In this document: positions 44,901 to 57,200 of the stretch, in pieces
How positions within the stretch are numbered: the stretch's first letter is position 1
How the letters are laid out: every line of letters starts with the position of its first letter
From: Theristus sp. LFF4_11
Lineage: Eukaryota; Nematoda; Chromadorea; Monhysterida; Xyalidae
DNA: 64,000 nucleotides
Direction of reading: 5' to 3'
Assembly: GCA_030248135.1 (NCBI GenBank)
Contig: JASANC010001008.1
Coordinates: 16,201-80,200 of the forward strand
Program-made: the position numbers and the translations under genes
Notes under the pieces: generated by a model
Databases searched by the model: none
What the model saw: the letters and a program-made list of their open reading frames with translations, nothing else
What the model was told of the DNA's origin: nothing

Positions 44901-46371
44901 AGTTCCGATGTGCGAACACTGGCCGGTGCATTCCGCGCACGTGGATCTGCGACGGCGACAACGACTGTGGCGATCTGTCGGATGAACAGGGCTGTCTTAT
45001 CGTTGCGCACCCGCATCCGCCGCCTGCAGTGCCTGGCTGTTAGTGTTTTTTTCTTGTCGTAGTTGACAATAGTTTGTGCACAACACCTAAAGACAAAGGC
45101 AGACTGGCTCACAAAATATGGGACTGACCACCGACACCCGACTCAGCCAAGCGTTCCAAACAATACTATCATGATATGAACCTTCTGGATGTGTTTTGTT
45201 TCATACACAACACATCTGAAGCGAATCGAGACGGTGACTTGCAGCGGCTGACGTGATGACCAGGGTTAGCTTGGCATGAGAAATAAAACCGGGTTTTACC
45301 ATATCCGTATTGTGGTGGCGCACAATAATTTCAGACTGTTTGGCGACGAACATGTTCCGTTGCTCGAACGCGCGCTGCATACCGGCCGTGTGGCTGTGCG
45401 ACGGCGACAACGACTGCGGCGATCTGTCGGACGAGCGCAACTGTCGCGGCGTCGTCGTGTCGCCGCATGTCGTGCGGCACAACTTGGTGCCGTTTCTGCC
45501 AGGTAAACCCGCAGCGTCACCTAAAGCGGCATTCATGAAGCAGAAGGCAGTATTTGGTGACGCATAGCTGTGTTAATACACAGCTAATATCAATTTTTTT
45601 AAGTTCTGCGACTGAATGCGTGTGCAGACGTGAAAAGAAAACTAGTTTCAATCTTTATGTGGCAATTCAAAGCCGCCTAAGTGACTCGGTTCTGCGTAGG
45701 GGACTCGGATCACCTATGGACGCATTGAGTTGCGGGACCAAAATTAAATATCATACGCGGTCACTAAAAACTGCTTCATGAATGCCCCTATAATCGCAAT
45801 TCGTAGCACACCTTTCGCAGTTCCGCCTGCACCGCCACGGGCGCCGTCGCCTCCGGTCGTCTGGGGTCCGTTGCGTTTCGCGTGCATCCGCGGCCGTGAC
45901 GACGCCGTCTATCGGTCGCACGACTTGACGCCCGCCGACTGCGAACGACTGTGCGTCGCGCGGCCAACGTGTCGCTCCATTGAGTGGCTCGTCACTGGTT
46001 GGTCAACCGCGGGCTACTTTGTGCTTTTTTTCGACGGATTTAGGCAGGTCGACTTAGCAGCAGTAAAGAGCTTGTCCACCCACCATCCACCGATCAGGCA
46101 ATATAAAATAAAAAAAAATAAAGAAAAACCAGTCGTACGCTGCACACGTTTTCGGATAATCGATGTGGAGAACTCAGTCTGAAAAAAGAAAATTCCGTCA
46201 ACGATATAAGTTTTTTCTGACATTCTGGCGAAATTCTCCGTAGGAGACCGTGAGCACGAAGTGGCCAGCTGCACACTGAGCGCGACGACGGAGGCCACCG
46301 CTGGGCGTCTGTTCTCGGCGCCCTGCCACGAGCGTCCGCTGCAGCAGTTGTACAGGGAGCGATTGCATTAG
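41921..46371 (+). CDS. Secreted protein with ten LDL-receptor class A repeats and a C-terminal PAN/apple-like domain, 13 exons
   Basis: Predicted extracellular binding protein of about 628 aa; no transmembrane segment is seen. The exons are 41921-42146, 42345-42464, 43124-43318, 43587-43706, 43850-43969, 44050-44169, 44260-44379, 44468-44587, 44683-44802, 44886-45038, 45335-45502, 45821-45997 and 46244-46371. Every intron is phase 1, and seven LDLa exons are exactly 120 bp. The chosen ATG opens a signal peptide ([17 protein letters not shown]), followed by a Pro-rich linker. Each LDLa module shows the six-Cys pattern with W-I/M/L-C-D-G-D-x-D-C and a D-x-S-D/N-E Ca-binding end. The last two exons give [19 protein letters not shown] and SCTLSAT, like a PAN/apple module. 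Exons 44050 and 44683, and exons 44260, 44468 and 44886, are near-copies including intron sequence, so the array grew by recent block duplication. Ligand unknown. Confidence 0.88.
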
Positions 46372-48278
46372 TAAACTTTTTCGCTTTACGTTGCATTTTT
46401 CAGTTGAAATTTTGCTATCACCGTTTTGCTTTCATTGAGGTTATTCATTACTACCGTGTTTTTTCGCACTCAACGATTTTTCAGTGTAATGTCCGCATTT
46501 GTTCATATGACTTTTCGCTCATGGTGTCCATTTTGTCATTTTTTTCTGCGTGTCACTTCGGGTGTTCGATCTGATTTTATTCTGTGATGATTTTGCGTCT
46601 GTGTGTTCTCAGATTTTTGTTAAAGTACAAACCTTTGATCGACGTTTACATTTTACTGATTTTGTCACGTTTTCACAGTCAACACAATTTCTCGGCCCTT
46701 TCACGTTGTGAAATGTTTTGCACTTCTTTTGAAGATTCGTGGGTTTTGCACTTCTTTTGAAGATTCGTGGGTGAGGTAGTCGATCAAAAAACTTGAGCTG
46801 GGAGACCAATTCTTTGGCCGCAAGAATCTTTGTTTGGTTTTGGTTGATTAGTTTTGTCCAACGAAAACCAGCCAATCAAAAAATCAATAAACTTATTATT
46901 CCATGTTATGAGTTTTACGACCTGCTGAACATGAGTTTACTAGAGTTGCCTTTTGTATGCTTGTCCAATACTGAGTTTGAATAAGATTTGAATGGTTACT
47001 TTTTTGATAGCAGCGATTTCCGCGCATCAAACAATCAAAAACGTTCATTTCTTGACCATGACTTGTTGCACAAAAAATGAAAGCTCAAAAAGCACAGGAA
47101 ACAAGCGGGAAACAAAAAATCTTTAAAAAGTGGCAGAGATGAACACAACAGAAAAAAATGTTGGCCATGTACGGTGTGCACGTGCAGCTGGTACTTGCGA
47201 TTAAAAAAAGGTTCACAAGGATAATGCCAAAAAGTTGAAAAGGAACTGCAATAAAATCACCCTCATTGGTCAGAAAAGCCAGTTTTCAAATTCAACTCAA
47301 TAAAGCAGACAGGTGATTTTTGCAACATACAATATTGCGCTAAAAACTGCGCAAAATGAAAGATTTACCAAACGAAAAAAAAACGAGTACAAAGTTTCAA
47401 TAAAAACCCACCGGAAGGAAGCTTAATCGACGCAGAAAAAAATAACGTTTACACGAAAACGGCCACTGAAGTTGGATATCTGGAAATTTTAGCGAAATAT
47501 GGCAAAAAATGGTCGAATTCAGATCATGGATCGAAAACAATTCGGATTTGATAATAACGATCGGAGAAGAAGTTTGGAAATACGTTCTCACGGTTTTGGA
47601 ATAGCTGTTCATGAATCATCAGCAAACAAAAATACACTGTACAGAAACGAGATGATGCAAGAATGAAAAGAAAATCACAAAACTGAATTGTACACAAAGA
47701 CAAAACTGACGGCTCAAAAAATTCGTTTCTTTGAAAAAAACGCAAGCTAGAAGTGGGTATCAGACAACAGACTTTCACAGTGGCTCATAGATGTTCAGCG
47801 ACAAAGTTGCAAAAAAATGAACGCACGTTTGTTTTAAATAACCTGTCACTTTTTTCGCAGAACACAGAACACTCGCGAAAGAAGACAGAACCAGATCCGA
47901 ATTGCAAAAAAAACATATTTCGCCACAAATGCGGTATTTGATTTCTTCAACCACATCCAATATATTCGTTCTTCTTACTGTTAATCAAAGTTTTGCATGC
48001 ACAGTGCGCTCCGAAAGAATTAACAGGTTAGGTACTTTACGCATTCAAAGCACTGGCGGCATAATATTTGCCTGAATTCGTCGTCGTTTCACCGTTCACA
48101 CCGAATGCCTGTTTTAGTGGTCACCGCCACAAACCGAATCAAAACGAGCGAACGTGCCTTTGCGAATTCAGTCAAACTGATTGCATTGCATCGAATTTGA
48201 GCGAGCCGAACCGAAGACCAATGAAAACAACATCGACACAAGCATTGCTTTTGCAAACGGTGATGCATTTCGCGTGTG
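46372..48278. other. Intergenic stretch between convergent LDLa/PAN and MAP4K genes
   Basis: It should hold the 3' untranslated regions of both genes. A 25-bp block with AAGATTCGTGGG is duplicated at 46731 and 46757. One MITE lies at 47840-48030. No supported ORF is seen. Confidence 0.5.
47840..48030. mobile_element. MITE with AACCTGTCAC ends
   Basis: It starts AACCTGTCACTTTTTTCGCAG and ends with a degraded TTAACAGGTT. The interior matches 15942-16138 and 51054-51236 (GAATTGCAA, TTCGCCACAAATG-like blocks). Confidence 0.7.
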
Positions 48279-51200
48279 TCACAGTGTGCTTTCGTGTCCG
48301 GTTAGTAAGCACAGGTCGACGCCGGTGGCTGGATCGTTCGCGGGGTCCGTCACACCTTCGACCGATCGACACTCCAACACGACGACTCTGCAAAGTGCGC
48401 TCTGATGCTCACAAATCACCGGTCAGATTCGAACATTTGGCAGCCTTTGCAAAGCGCTGCACTGAACACCGGTGGGTCGCAAGGTGATTCCGGTGGTTGG
48501 ATTTAGCCAGCCAGGGTTTGCCACAAAAACAACCGTGGTGGAGTCGGTCTTTCACACACGGCTTTGTACGGCTAACTTTGTATTTTACTTGGTTGAGTTG
48601 AATCCAAAGAGCCCAAACTTCCACAAAACATAACACCACAAAAATCCATACTCACTTCTCAGTGCCCAACACCCTGTAGACGTGCGCCGGGTCGTTGATG
48701 TCCTGCACCACCCGGTCGTCGACAAAACTACGCCCCTGTACGCCGTGTCTGCGAAACAAACTTTTTTTTCTGTTGAGTTCCGTGTTCGTTGGGTATATTT
48801 GCGCTTGAAACATGAACCTCGTGAACATTTCAACTATTCGCCGCAATTTGCGTTGGATTTTCATGCCTGATGGGCTGCTGATTGACAAGAAAAGTCCGCT
48901 TTTTGAAGTCACTCGATTTCTAACACAGTCACAAACGAACACACGCGCACACGTGCGATCGCGCAGCAGCTCTCCAAAATGAGTGGCCACAAAGTACACC
49001 GTCCAAAAAGCAGCACTTCAAAGTATCTCTGCTTGAAAAAACCTGTCACTTCTTTTGCAGAACACGCACAACGCATGTGAAACTCTGAAATGCATCGGGT
49101 CGGGTTTGTCTGCAATGAAAACATCCCAGTTGTGACTACTAAAAGTTTTCTTTCAACTTCGATTCCGTTCTCTTTTCGTTCTGCAAAAACAATGACAGGT
49201 CTCAACGAGCACACTGTACCTGTAGAACGCGAGCACACTGTCGCACAGGCAGACCATGGCGTCGATTCGAAACGGCACCGTCAGCTCGGCCGGTGCGTCG
49301 CGCGACGACTTCAGACGGCCGTACAGGTTGGTGACTTTGATTTTGTCTGCGTGTGTGGAAAACACGGACGTGTAAAAACAGTGATCGTGAGTGAGACGGC
49401 ACGCGAATAGTTGGACAGTGGTACACAAGTGATTTCAGGCTTGAGCATTTCGGCGTTTGAACCTGGTGTGTCGATTGATTAGGCTACATCCCCTCCCCAG
49501 GTGGAGTAAGAGTAACCAATCAGCAACTCCAGTTCAGAAGCAGCCAGCCATTCTGCTGATGATGGAGTTACATTCAAAAAAATCGATAAACTTCGACCAC
49601 AAAACGAACACGTAAATAGTGGAACGACGTGTGATGATGGTTAGCGGGTGGAGGGAGACTACTTGAACGCACCATTATGACAGATGACGACGACGTCCTT
49701 GGCGATCTGTCGCATCGCCGACACGTTCAGTCGGTCCACCCTGTTCTCCGCGACGGACGGGCACGTCAGCGGTCGCTTGTCGCTGCCGGGTTGCACCGTG
49801 CGCTCATCAGCGTCGTCGGCGTCGTCACGAGTCGCTCGCTCGTCACCAAAGCGCCGTTTTGCGCCGGCCGTCGCTTGTTCGCTCAGCGTGTACCAGTTCG
49901 CTGCGGCCGTGTTCAGATTGATCAGGTCGAAACTGAGATGCTTGCGGTCGGCGCTGCAAAATGGGCGAACACAGTATTTCTGGAGGATGCTTGAACATTT
50001 TTGAAGTTTGCTGCAGTCCACCCGAAAGCTCGGTTTCCGTCAAATGCTGTTTTCAAAATATAGTTTCTGAAATCTTTCGTTTGAACAGAAGAAGAAAAGC
50101 CCAGATTCTGGTGTCATGCAATCGGCAAGCGATTCATTGCCATTCTTCCCACAATTCCACCAACCATGGTTTTTTTTCGCCAAATGCGGGTTTCACAGTA
50201 ACAACAACAGCAAGAACAACAACAGAAACAACAATAGCAAAACAACACCAACACCAGAAACACACAACAACAACGCAAACGCGCACCCCTTTCGGACGCC
50301 GGTGCACACGATTGGATAGTCGTTCTCAGGCGTGATCAACAACTCGAACACGTTCACAGGCAGCTCGATGTGGCAGTCGACTTGCTGCAACGAACGTCAA
50401 CTTTTTTTATTGTCTACCTGGCTCAGTTTTTTTTGCATTAGCTCGCTGATTGGTTGGTTGGGGCGCACTCACATTGTGTGTGTAGTTTGATGCATATGCA
50501 CTCTGAGTTTGTTTGGACCTTTTGTTCCTTATTTAGTGTTTATTTGCACACCGTGGGCCATACTCTGCAACTCCGAAAAATATTGAAAAAATCCTGTGTG
50601 TCAAGTTCGCTAGTTCGTAACTTGTTTCCTGACGCTCAACGCGCCGTAAACAAACAGAACAGAACAGATCATCACACACCGACCTTGATAATGAGAAACT
50701 TGGCGAGCGGCTCGTACCACTGCATCAGCACGACACCGGTGGGAATCATGACGCAGAGATAGAGGTAACCGTTGAATGGATTGCGCTGTACGCAGCAACG
50801 AATGCAGCTCCTGTATTCAGACGAGCAACTTTACTTTGCAGTGGTACAGAAGAGAACAAGTAAAAACATCGCGGACTGTACGCACGGGCGTGAATTTGTA
50901 CCCCCGATTTCGCATGAATGCGTGGTAAAGCTGAAACGCGTTATTCCCGAACGTGACGTTTTGACATGACGCATCGTGTCAGAACAGCGTCTCCAGCATA
51001 CCCCATTCATGCTGGCGTGTGTCTGTCTGTGGACCTACTGCGAGTTTTGTTTAGACCTGTCACTTTTGCATACAGAGCATGCGAAAAAGAAACACGGGAA
51101 TCAGGAGTTGCAAGAAAACATATTCAACCACAAATGGGGTATTTCAATGTCAATCAAACCCGAGATACATTCGCTATTCTTGCTCTAATTGAAAGTCTTG

Positions 51201-54200
51201 CATGCCAACGTATTCTGCTCCAAAGTGACAGGTTTAAATACGTTACCAATAACAGCACGAATACACCCTAAAAACAAGCCGAGAGCACCGCAGACAACTT
51301 GCGACCTCGTCTCGGAGACACGCGTCGTGATCGCCAATTTGCGTGGCACGAATTTCTCCGGCAATTTATTCATGGAAAGACTGAGACGATTCGTCAGTAA
51401 ATCACGCTGAAACAACGCGCACAGGTCGTGCCGGTACACGTGCGGGGTGCGCCCTGAAAACAGTTTTTTCTGAAAAATAAAAAAAACAAAAAACAGTTCT
51501 TCATTCGCTGCGGAGGCTGCGTGTTGTGCCCAGCTGCCCCCGCAAACACTTGTTTTTCCCTTGTACGTACACCTGACGCACTTCGCGTCGAATGAAACCA
51601 AAACGAAATTGACAACGTTGTCGGCCAACAAATATGAAACAAAAAAGCGCTGACAAAAGCAATGTTCTTCTTTTTTTCAGACGCACCCTGTACGGCCATG
51701 AGCACGTCTTTGATCACGTACATCCAGCTGCAGCGTCGAGGGTGTATCTGAACAGAAATTCTGCATTTTCACAGATCTTTTTCTCTAACTTTTCATTTGA
51801 TCAAACCATAGCGTTCGCTGATTACGTCTCCAGTCCGGAAAACAGTGCAATTTCGTTCACTGCAATCAATCTGACGTTGTGCAGTGAGAAACCACACACA
51901 CCGCAAACCATTGGCCCACCCACGGCAGCGGCCATGTGTTTTATCGCATTGTCTGCAGTCGAACTCTAAATTATAGGCAATCAGCTGATTGGTTGGTGGA
52001 TCACGTGATGCGTGCATTCCCTGCAAGAGGGCCGCCTCCGCCTACACAGCAATGCGTGCACAAAAACCCTGCAACACGTGATCACCACGACACGAACCAG
52101 TCAGCTGATTGTCTACCATTTAGAGTTCGACTGCACGTGCCAGTGCGTTTGTTTCCGTCTGTGCCAACTGCCACATCGCTGTGTGTGTTCACAAGCGCAG
52201 CCGTGCGTGCTTACCCTGTCCATGGTCGCTTCATGCAATTGATTGAGGTTCAATGCGTAGATGCCTTCCTCAGCGGCCAACAGAATGTGCTGATCTTTGG
52301 TGTCCGGGTGTGTCCAGCTGGCAGAACAGTTGATTCGCAGCGGACAGCCGTGGAACACTTTCGAGAAGCACGCACCCATTGGAACCTGAAAAAATACAAA
52401 TTCAAATATTGAACTGCTTTAATTTTTAAAAAATTTTTTGAATACTGCATTCAACCCGGCCACCTCTTCCCGAAACATGAACGTACTAACCACCTCCGGT
52501 GGTTTGGAAAATGATAAAGCAATCATACAGTATAGCCGAATAAATTAAGCAGTGGTTGTATTCTCTATCGAGGCGGCATCAGTCGCAGACTAGGAGTTGT
52601 CCTTTCAAGAATGTCAAATTAATTCGCAATCATGTGTGCAAGGGTGAAAGAATGAACAGAATAGCACGAGGAATCAGTAGGTAAAAAACGCATCAAATTT
52701 GACAAACAATCGGGTTTCTGAACGTCTTTTTTGTTCATTCAAATTTATATGAACTCTGAATATCATCTGGTTCTAGAATCTAATGTTACACAGTAGCCGT
52801 CTGGGGAACGTCACGGTTAAATCTTGGGGGGGGGGCAGCAGCGACCGCCCAGAATATTATTAAAAGAAAAAAAACAGAATATCGCAGAACCAAAAACAAA
52901 GACTTTTTCGTTTTTTCAACGGTTTTGTGCCCAGCTGTGCTGGCTTGGAAACTGGTTTTTCTTGTGCATATGCCTGACACTAACAATGTGTCGAATGAAA
53001 TCAATCAATCAATCAATCAATCAAGACAATCGACCTTTGGCGTCGGCGGTAGACCGAAGCTGACCAGTCGACCGGACGTGCTCGGCTCAGCGGCCGGCGT
53101 ACAAACGTTGCTGGCAGCGTCCGTGACAGCCGCCGCCGAGAGTTTCTTCGTCCGCGTCGGCGCCACCGGCGGCACGTACGACTCGCTGTCTGACGAGCCG
53201 TCGGGGGTGCCCTCGCGGGGTTCCGCCTCGTCGTTACGGTCAGCCTCGCGGTGGTAGTACGGGTGCTCGTGCGCCGTGGTGAACCTGCGAACGCAGGCAG
53301 TGGAGACAGAACAACGGAGGTTTTAGGAGAGAATTCCCGGCGACTCTCATTGAGTAAAAAGAGCACAAGACCGTCGGACTATATTGCAAGATAAAACCTG
53401 ACAAAAATACAACAATGCGCTTCCATTCGCCACGAATGATTGGTCGCAAAACGAAAAAAACAAAAGCAGCAAGCAAAAATACCAGTTGTACTCAACATAC
53501 CTAACGTTTTCATCTCTTTCAAAAATCGGTTCTCCAAAATGTCGTTGTCCAAAAGAATCGGCTTTCCCAAAAAAAATGTATCCAGCGACGGATCCTCTCG
53601 GATCCAAAAAACCAGTTCTCCTACCTCGACTGCTCCGTCAGAGTGCCGGCCGGGTGTCGCGTCAACGTGTCACCAGCAGCAGCAGTCAGTTCATCGTCGT
53701 CATCATCATCATTATTGTTGTTGTTGTTGCACTCGACCGCCTCTGCAGCGGTGTCGTTGATCGTGAGATCCTGCTCGTTTTCCTCCTCATCCGATGAACT
53801 CGGCGGCGGTATCACGTCCAGCAGGCCGTTCAGCTGCAGCAATGGAGACACAAATCTGTGGTCCTCCAGTGTTGCGGTTGTTTCTGACACTGTTCTGACT
53901 TCTGAGCATCGGCAAAAACGCTGCGACAGCCACCGGTACACCCGTTCAGCGATGCTGCATAACAAAAAAAACGCCATCACACCCACCAAATCCGGCGGTG
54001 TGCGATTTTTCGGCGCCGTGCGACGCTCGGAGAACGCCACCAGTGGCGCCCGGCGTCGCCGCGTCTCGTCGCCGTCGTCGCCGTTGCCGTTGATCAAATT
54101 CGACGCGCTCGCCGTAGTCGTGTAGTCACTGCAAGAACGCCAAACAAACTGCTTCTAATCTGCTTTTTGAGATTTTTTGAAAACCTTCCGGTTATTAGAA

Positions 54201-57200
54201 TTTTAGAATTTTGTGCACCTTTTCAATCTTATTTTTGGTGACTTCGAGCACTGTGGATTTTTATGCTTCCCCAAAAAAACAAACATTAGCAAAAACGTAC
54301 CCGTCCTGCATGGCGCGTGTCACGGCGTTCAGTAAACTGAAAATAAAATTGAATAATTTTGATAATTTCTATCTTTTTTTAGATTTAGTGACTATGGAAC
54401 ATAAAAAAGACAACGAATATCCGGTAGGTCTATCTGTCAGAGCCGCCTTCGTTTTAAACTGTAAATGAAACAATGGCCGCAAAAATAAAACAGCAACAAT
54501 CATAACTTGAATGAAGTCGTTGTGGAGGATACTCAAGTAAACGTGAGTTTTTTCAGGAAATCTTTTTTGGCGGCCATTCTATACAAAACATTGCGGTGAT
54601 TCGTCGGGCTCATCATCTGGTAATAGTCATGTGCTAGTGGTCCGCTGGACAACACACGCACGCAGCACAGAGTGCGTTTGCGCGCCAATTTGAAATTCAG
54701 TTTCCATTTCCACTTTTCACCGCTCGACATTCCCTCACGACTGCATTTTCTACCTGGAGTTGTCCGCTTGTTGTCTTGCCGAGGACGACGCCGGCTCGCC
54801 AAGACCCCAATTGGCCGCCAAATTGATGTTGTTCATGTTCGCCGCCGAAACCGGACGCACGAGCGGGCGAATATTCGCTGCGGGATATTTTTGGAAAGTT
54901 TCGAATTTTCTGCTCCGCACACTGATTCGAAAATTTTCCCGATCAGTATGTTTCTTGTGACGCGTGCTACCCGTGCTGGACGGTATGGGGGATTTGGATG
55001 CCATCATGTGGCGTCGAGAGCAGAACGCTGCGAGGCCCGCCCATTTTTCAAGCAGTTGCGCGCGCGCTGAAGCGCATGCGTCACTTCAGTGCGTGAAACT
55101 GCGATGCTTTGCTTTTCTTTGTTTCATGAATGCGTAATAAAGTGACGCGGCGTGAAGTGACGTCAGCGATTCATGCTCCACGAATGACACTTTACGGCCC
55201 ATTCATGCACACAAATTTTTACGGCACGTCACGTCACGTCACGTTTTCATTCATGATGCAAATCAGCAATCCGGCACGTCAAGTTATCTTGAGAACACGT
55301 GCTCGTTTACATACGCATTCATACATGCCGTGACGTGACGTGCCGGATTATACGTCGTGCATGAATTGGCCTTTAGGCAGGTTTATCGACAATCAGTTCA
55401 CCAGATGACGGCATAGCCAGCACGTACCAGCAAAGCGGCTAAGCTACGGCGGTTAAAGGCAGCGAATGTCTAAGTCGCCAACACCGAACCCCAACCCCAA
55501 GCAACCTTGGTTAATATCGTAATCGGCTGGTGTGCGCGATGGGATTCTCGCCGGCGGCGCAGGCCGTGCCACAGCGGATGGGGTCTGTCGTGAAACCGTG
55601 CCGTTTTTTTAGTTGCATTGTTTTGATCAGATTTCGACATCCATGACACCCCCAGCCCAGTTTATCAACACCATCAGCAACGCCTGTTGCTCATCAGCAG
55701 TACCGGTTTCTTCCTTGTTTTGTTCAGTTTCGCTAAAACGCAACACCGCCAAGCGTCAGCAGGCCAATCAATCACCAATCACCAACAACATGAACGTATC
55801 TATCGGCTGTTCGTACAGTTTTATCGGAGCTACTGCGTTTCCCGAAATGAAATGAACAGTGTCGGAAATGAAAATGCCAAAAAAACACCTGTTCATCATC
55901 AGCAGTGTCCATGGTGGCACCAGCGACAAACAGCGTGCCCGAGTTCGTGTTGTTAACGCGATCAAGCAAATCGCGCGTCAGTCGATTCGTCAGATTGCCG
56001 AACACAAAATGGTGCGTCTGCAAGGCAAAACAACTTTGCATGTTTTTTTTCACTTTGTTGTCCAAAAAAGTCAATCAATCATTTTTCTTGTTCCTTTCTG
56101 CTCTCTTCAAAAAAAAATCATTCAGTTTTTTTTAAATTTCTATTCATTTCGTATTTCAAACAACCACGCACGCCAAGCAGCTTCTGCGGTGTCGGCCGCT
56201 TCTTAGGATTCTTCGTCAGGCATTGCTTCACGAAATCGTGGAAATACGGTGACCTGAACAGGAAACAGACGCATGCGCAACATTGTTTTTTTTGCAAGAC
56301 GTCGCAGTACAAAGAATAGCCGCGCACACACCGTCCGTAACCTACGGTTGTCAAAAATGTTTGCTGCCGGTGTTTCGTATTCCGTACGTGTAACGAAGAA
56401 CATGCACAGTCTTCAGACAAGAAATTTTTTTGAAAGACTTTTCTATCTTTTCTCAGGCAAAAAAACGTTTTTCACGTAACATCAGACAAACTAAAACCAG
56501 TTGGCCAGCAGCATTACCATTTGATGCGATCTTTCAATTGAGGCGGTTTATAGCTGCTCTTCGTCATCAGCGCCAGCACACGCATCGGATGCAAATCGAA
56601 CATCGGCGGCTGTAATTCGGCCAGCTCGATTGCTGCAAAAACAACATTGAGAGACAATGATTCGAATTCAGAATTCGATTTTGCATTCCACCACTCAGTC
56701 GGTCTCAGTCTCGATTTGTTTCGGACTCGCCTCTGGCTTGTTTGAGAATAGCACAGAATTTAGAACGTCAAATCCTGCTGGGTGAGACGCAACGCGATAA
56801 CACAAACACTCAAACAAGCACACAACCAAGGTGTGTGTGTGTGTGTGTGTGAACGTGTGCCCATGTGTTTGGGTTTTGGACCGCAACATATCAGGTAGAA
56901 AAAAAACTAAAAACAAAACGACTAAGTGCAGTGAACACTGAACACAGTGCACCGGCGTTTATGTAGACCGGGGGGGAGGGGGAGGGGGGGTGGGTGGGCA
57001 GGGGTAAGTTTATAAAATCCTTCTATTCAGGCGCTCAGTGTGCCATTTCACCACTACTCAGCTTTTCATACCTGCCTCCCCATACCTGATACCTTTCGTA
57101 CCTAATTGAAGTTTATCGACCTTTCTGCCAAAAAAGTGACAGGTGTAAAGACAAATACTGTACCGGTGATGCCAACTGCCCAGACATCGCACATCTGATT

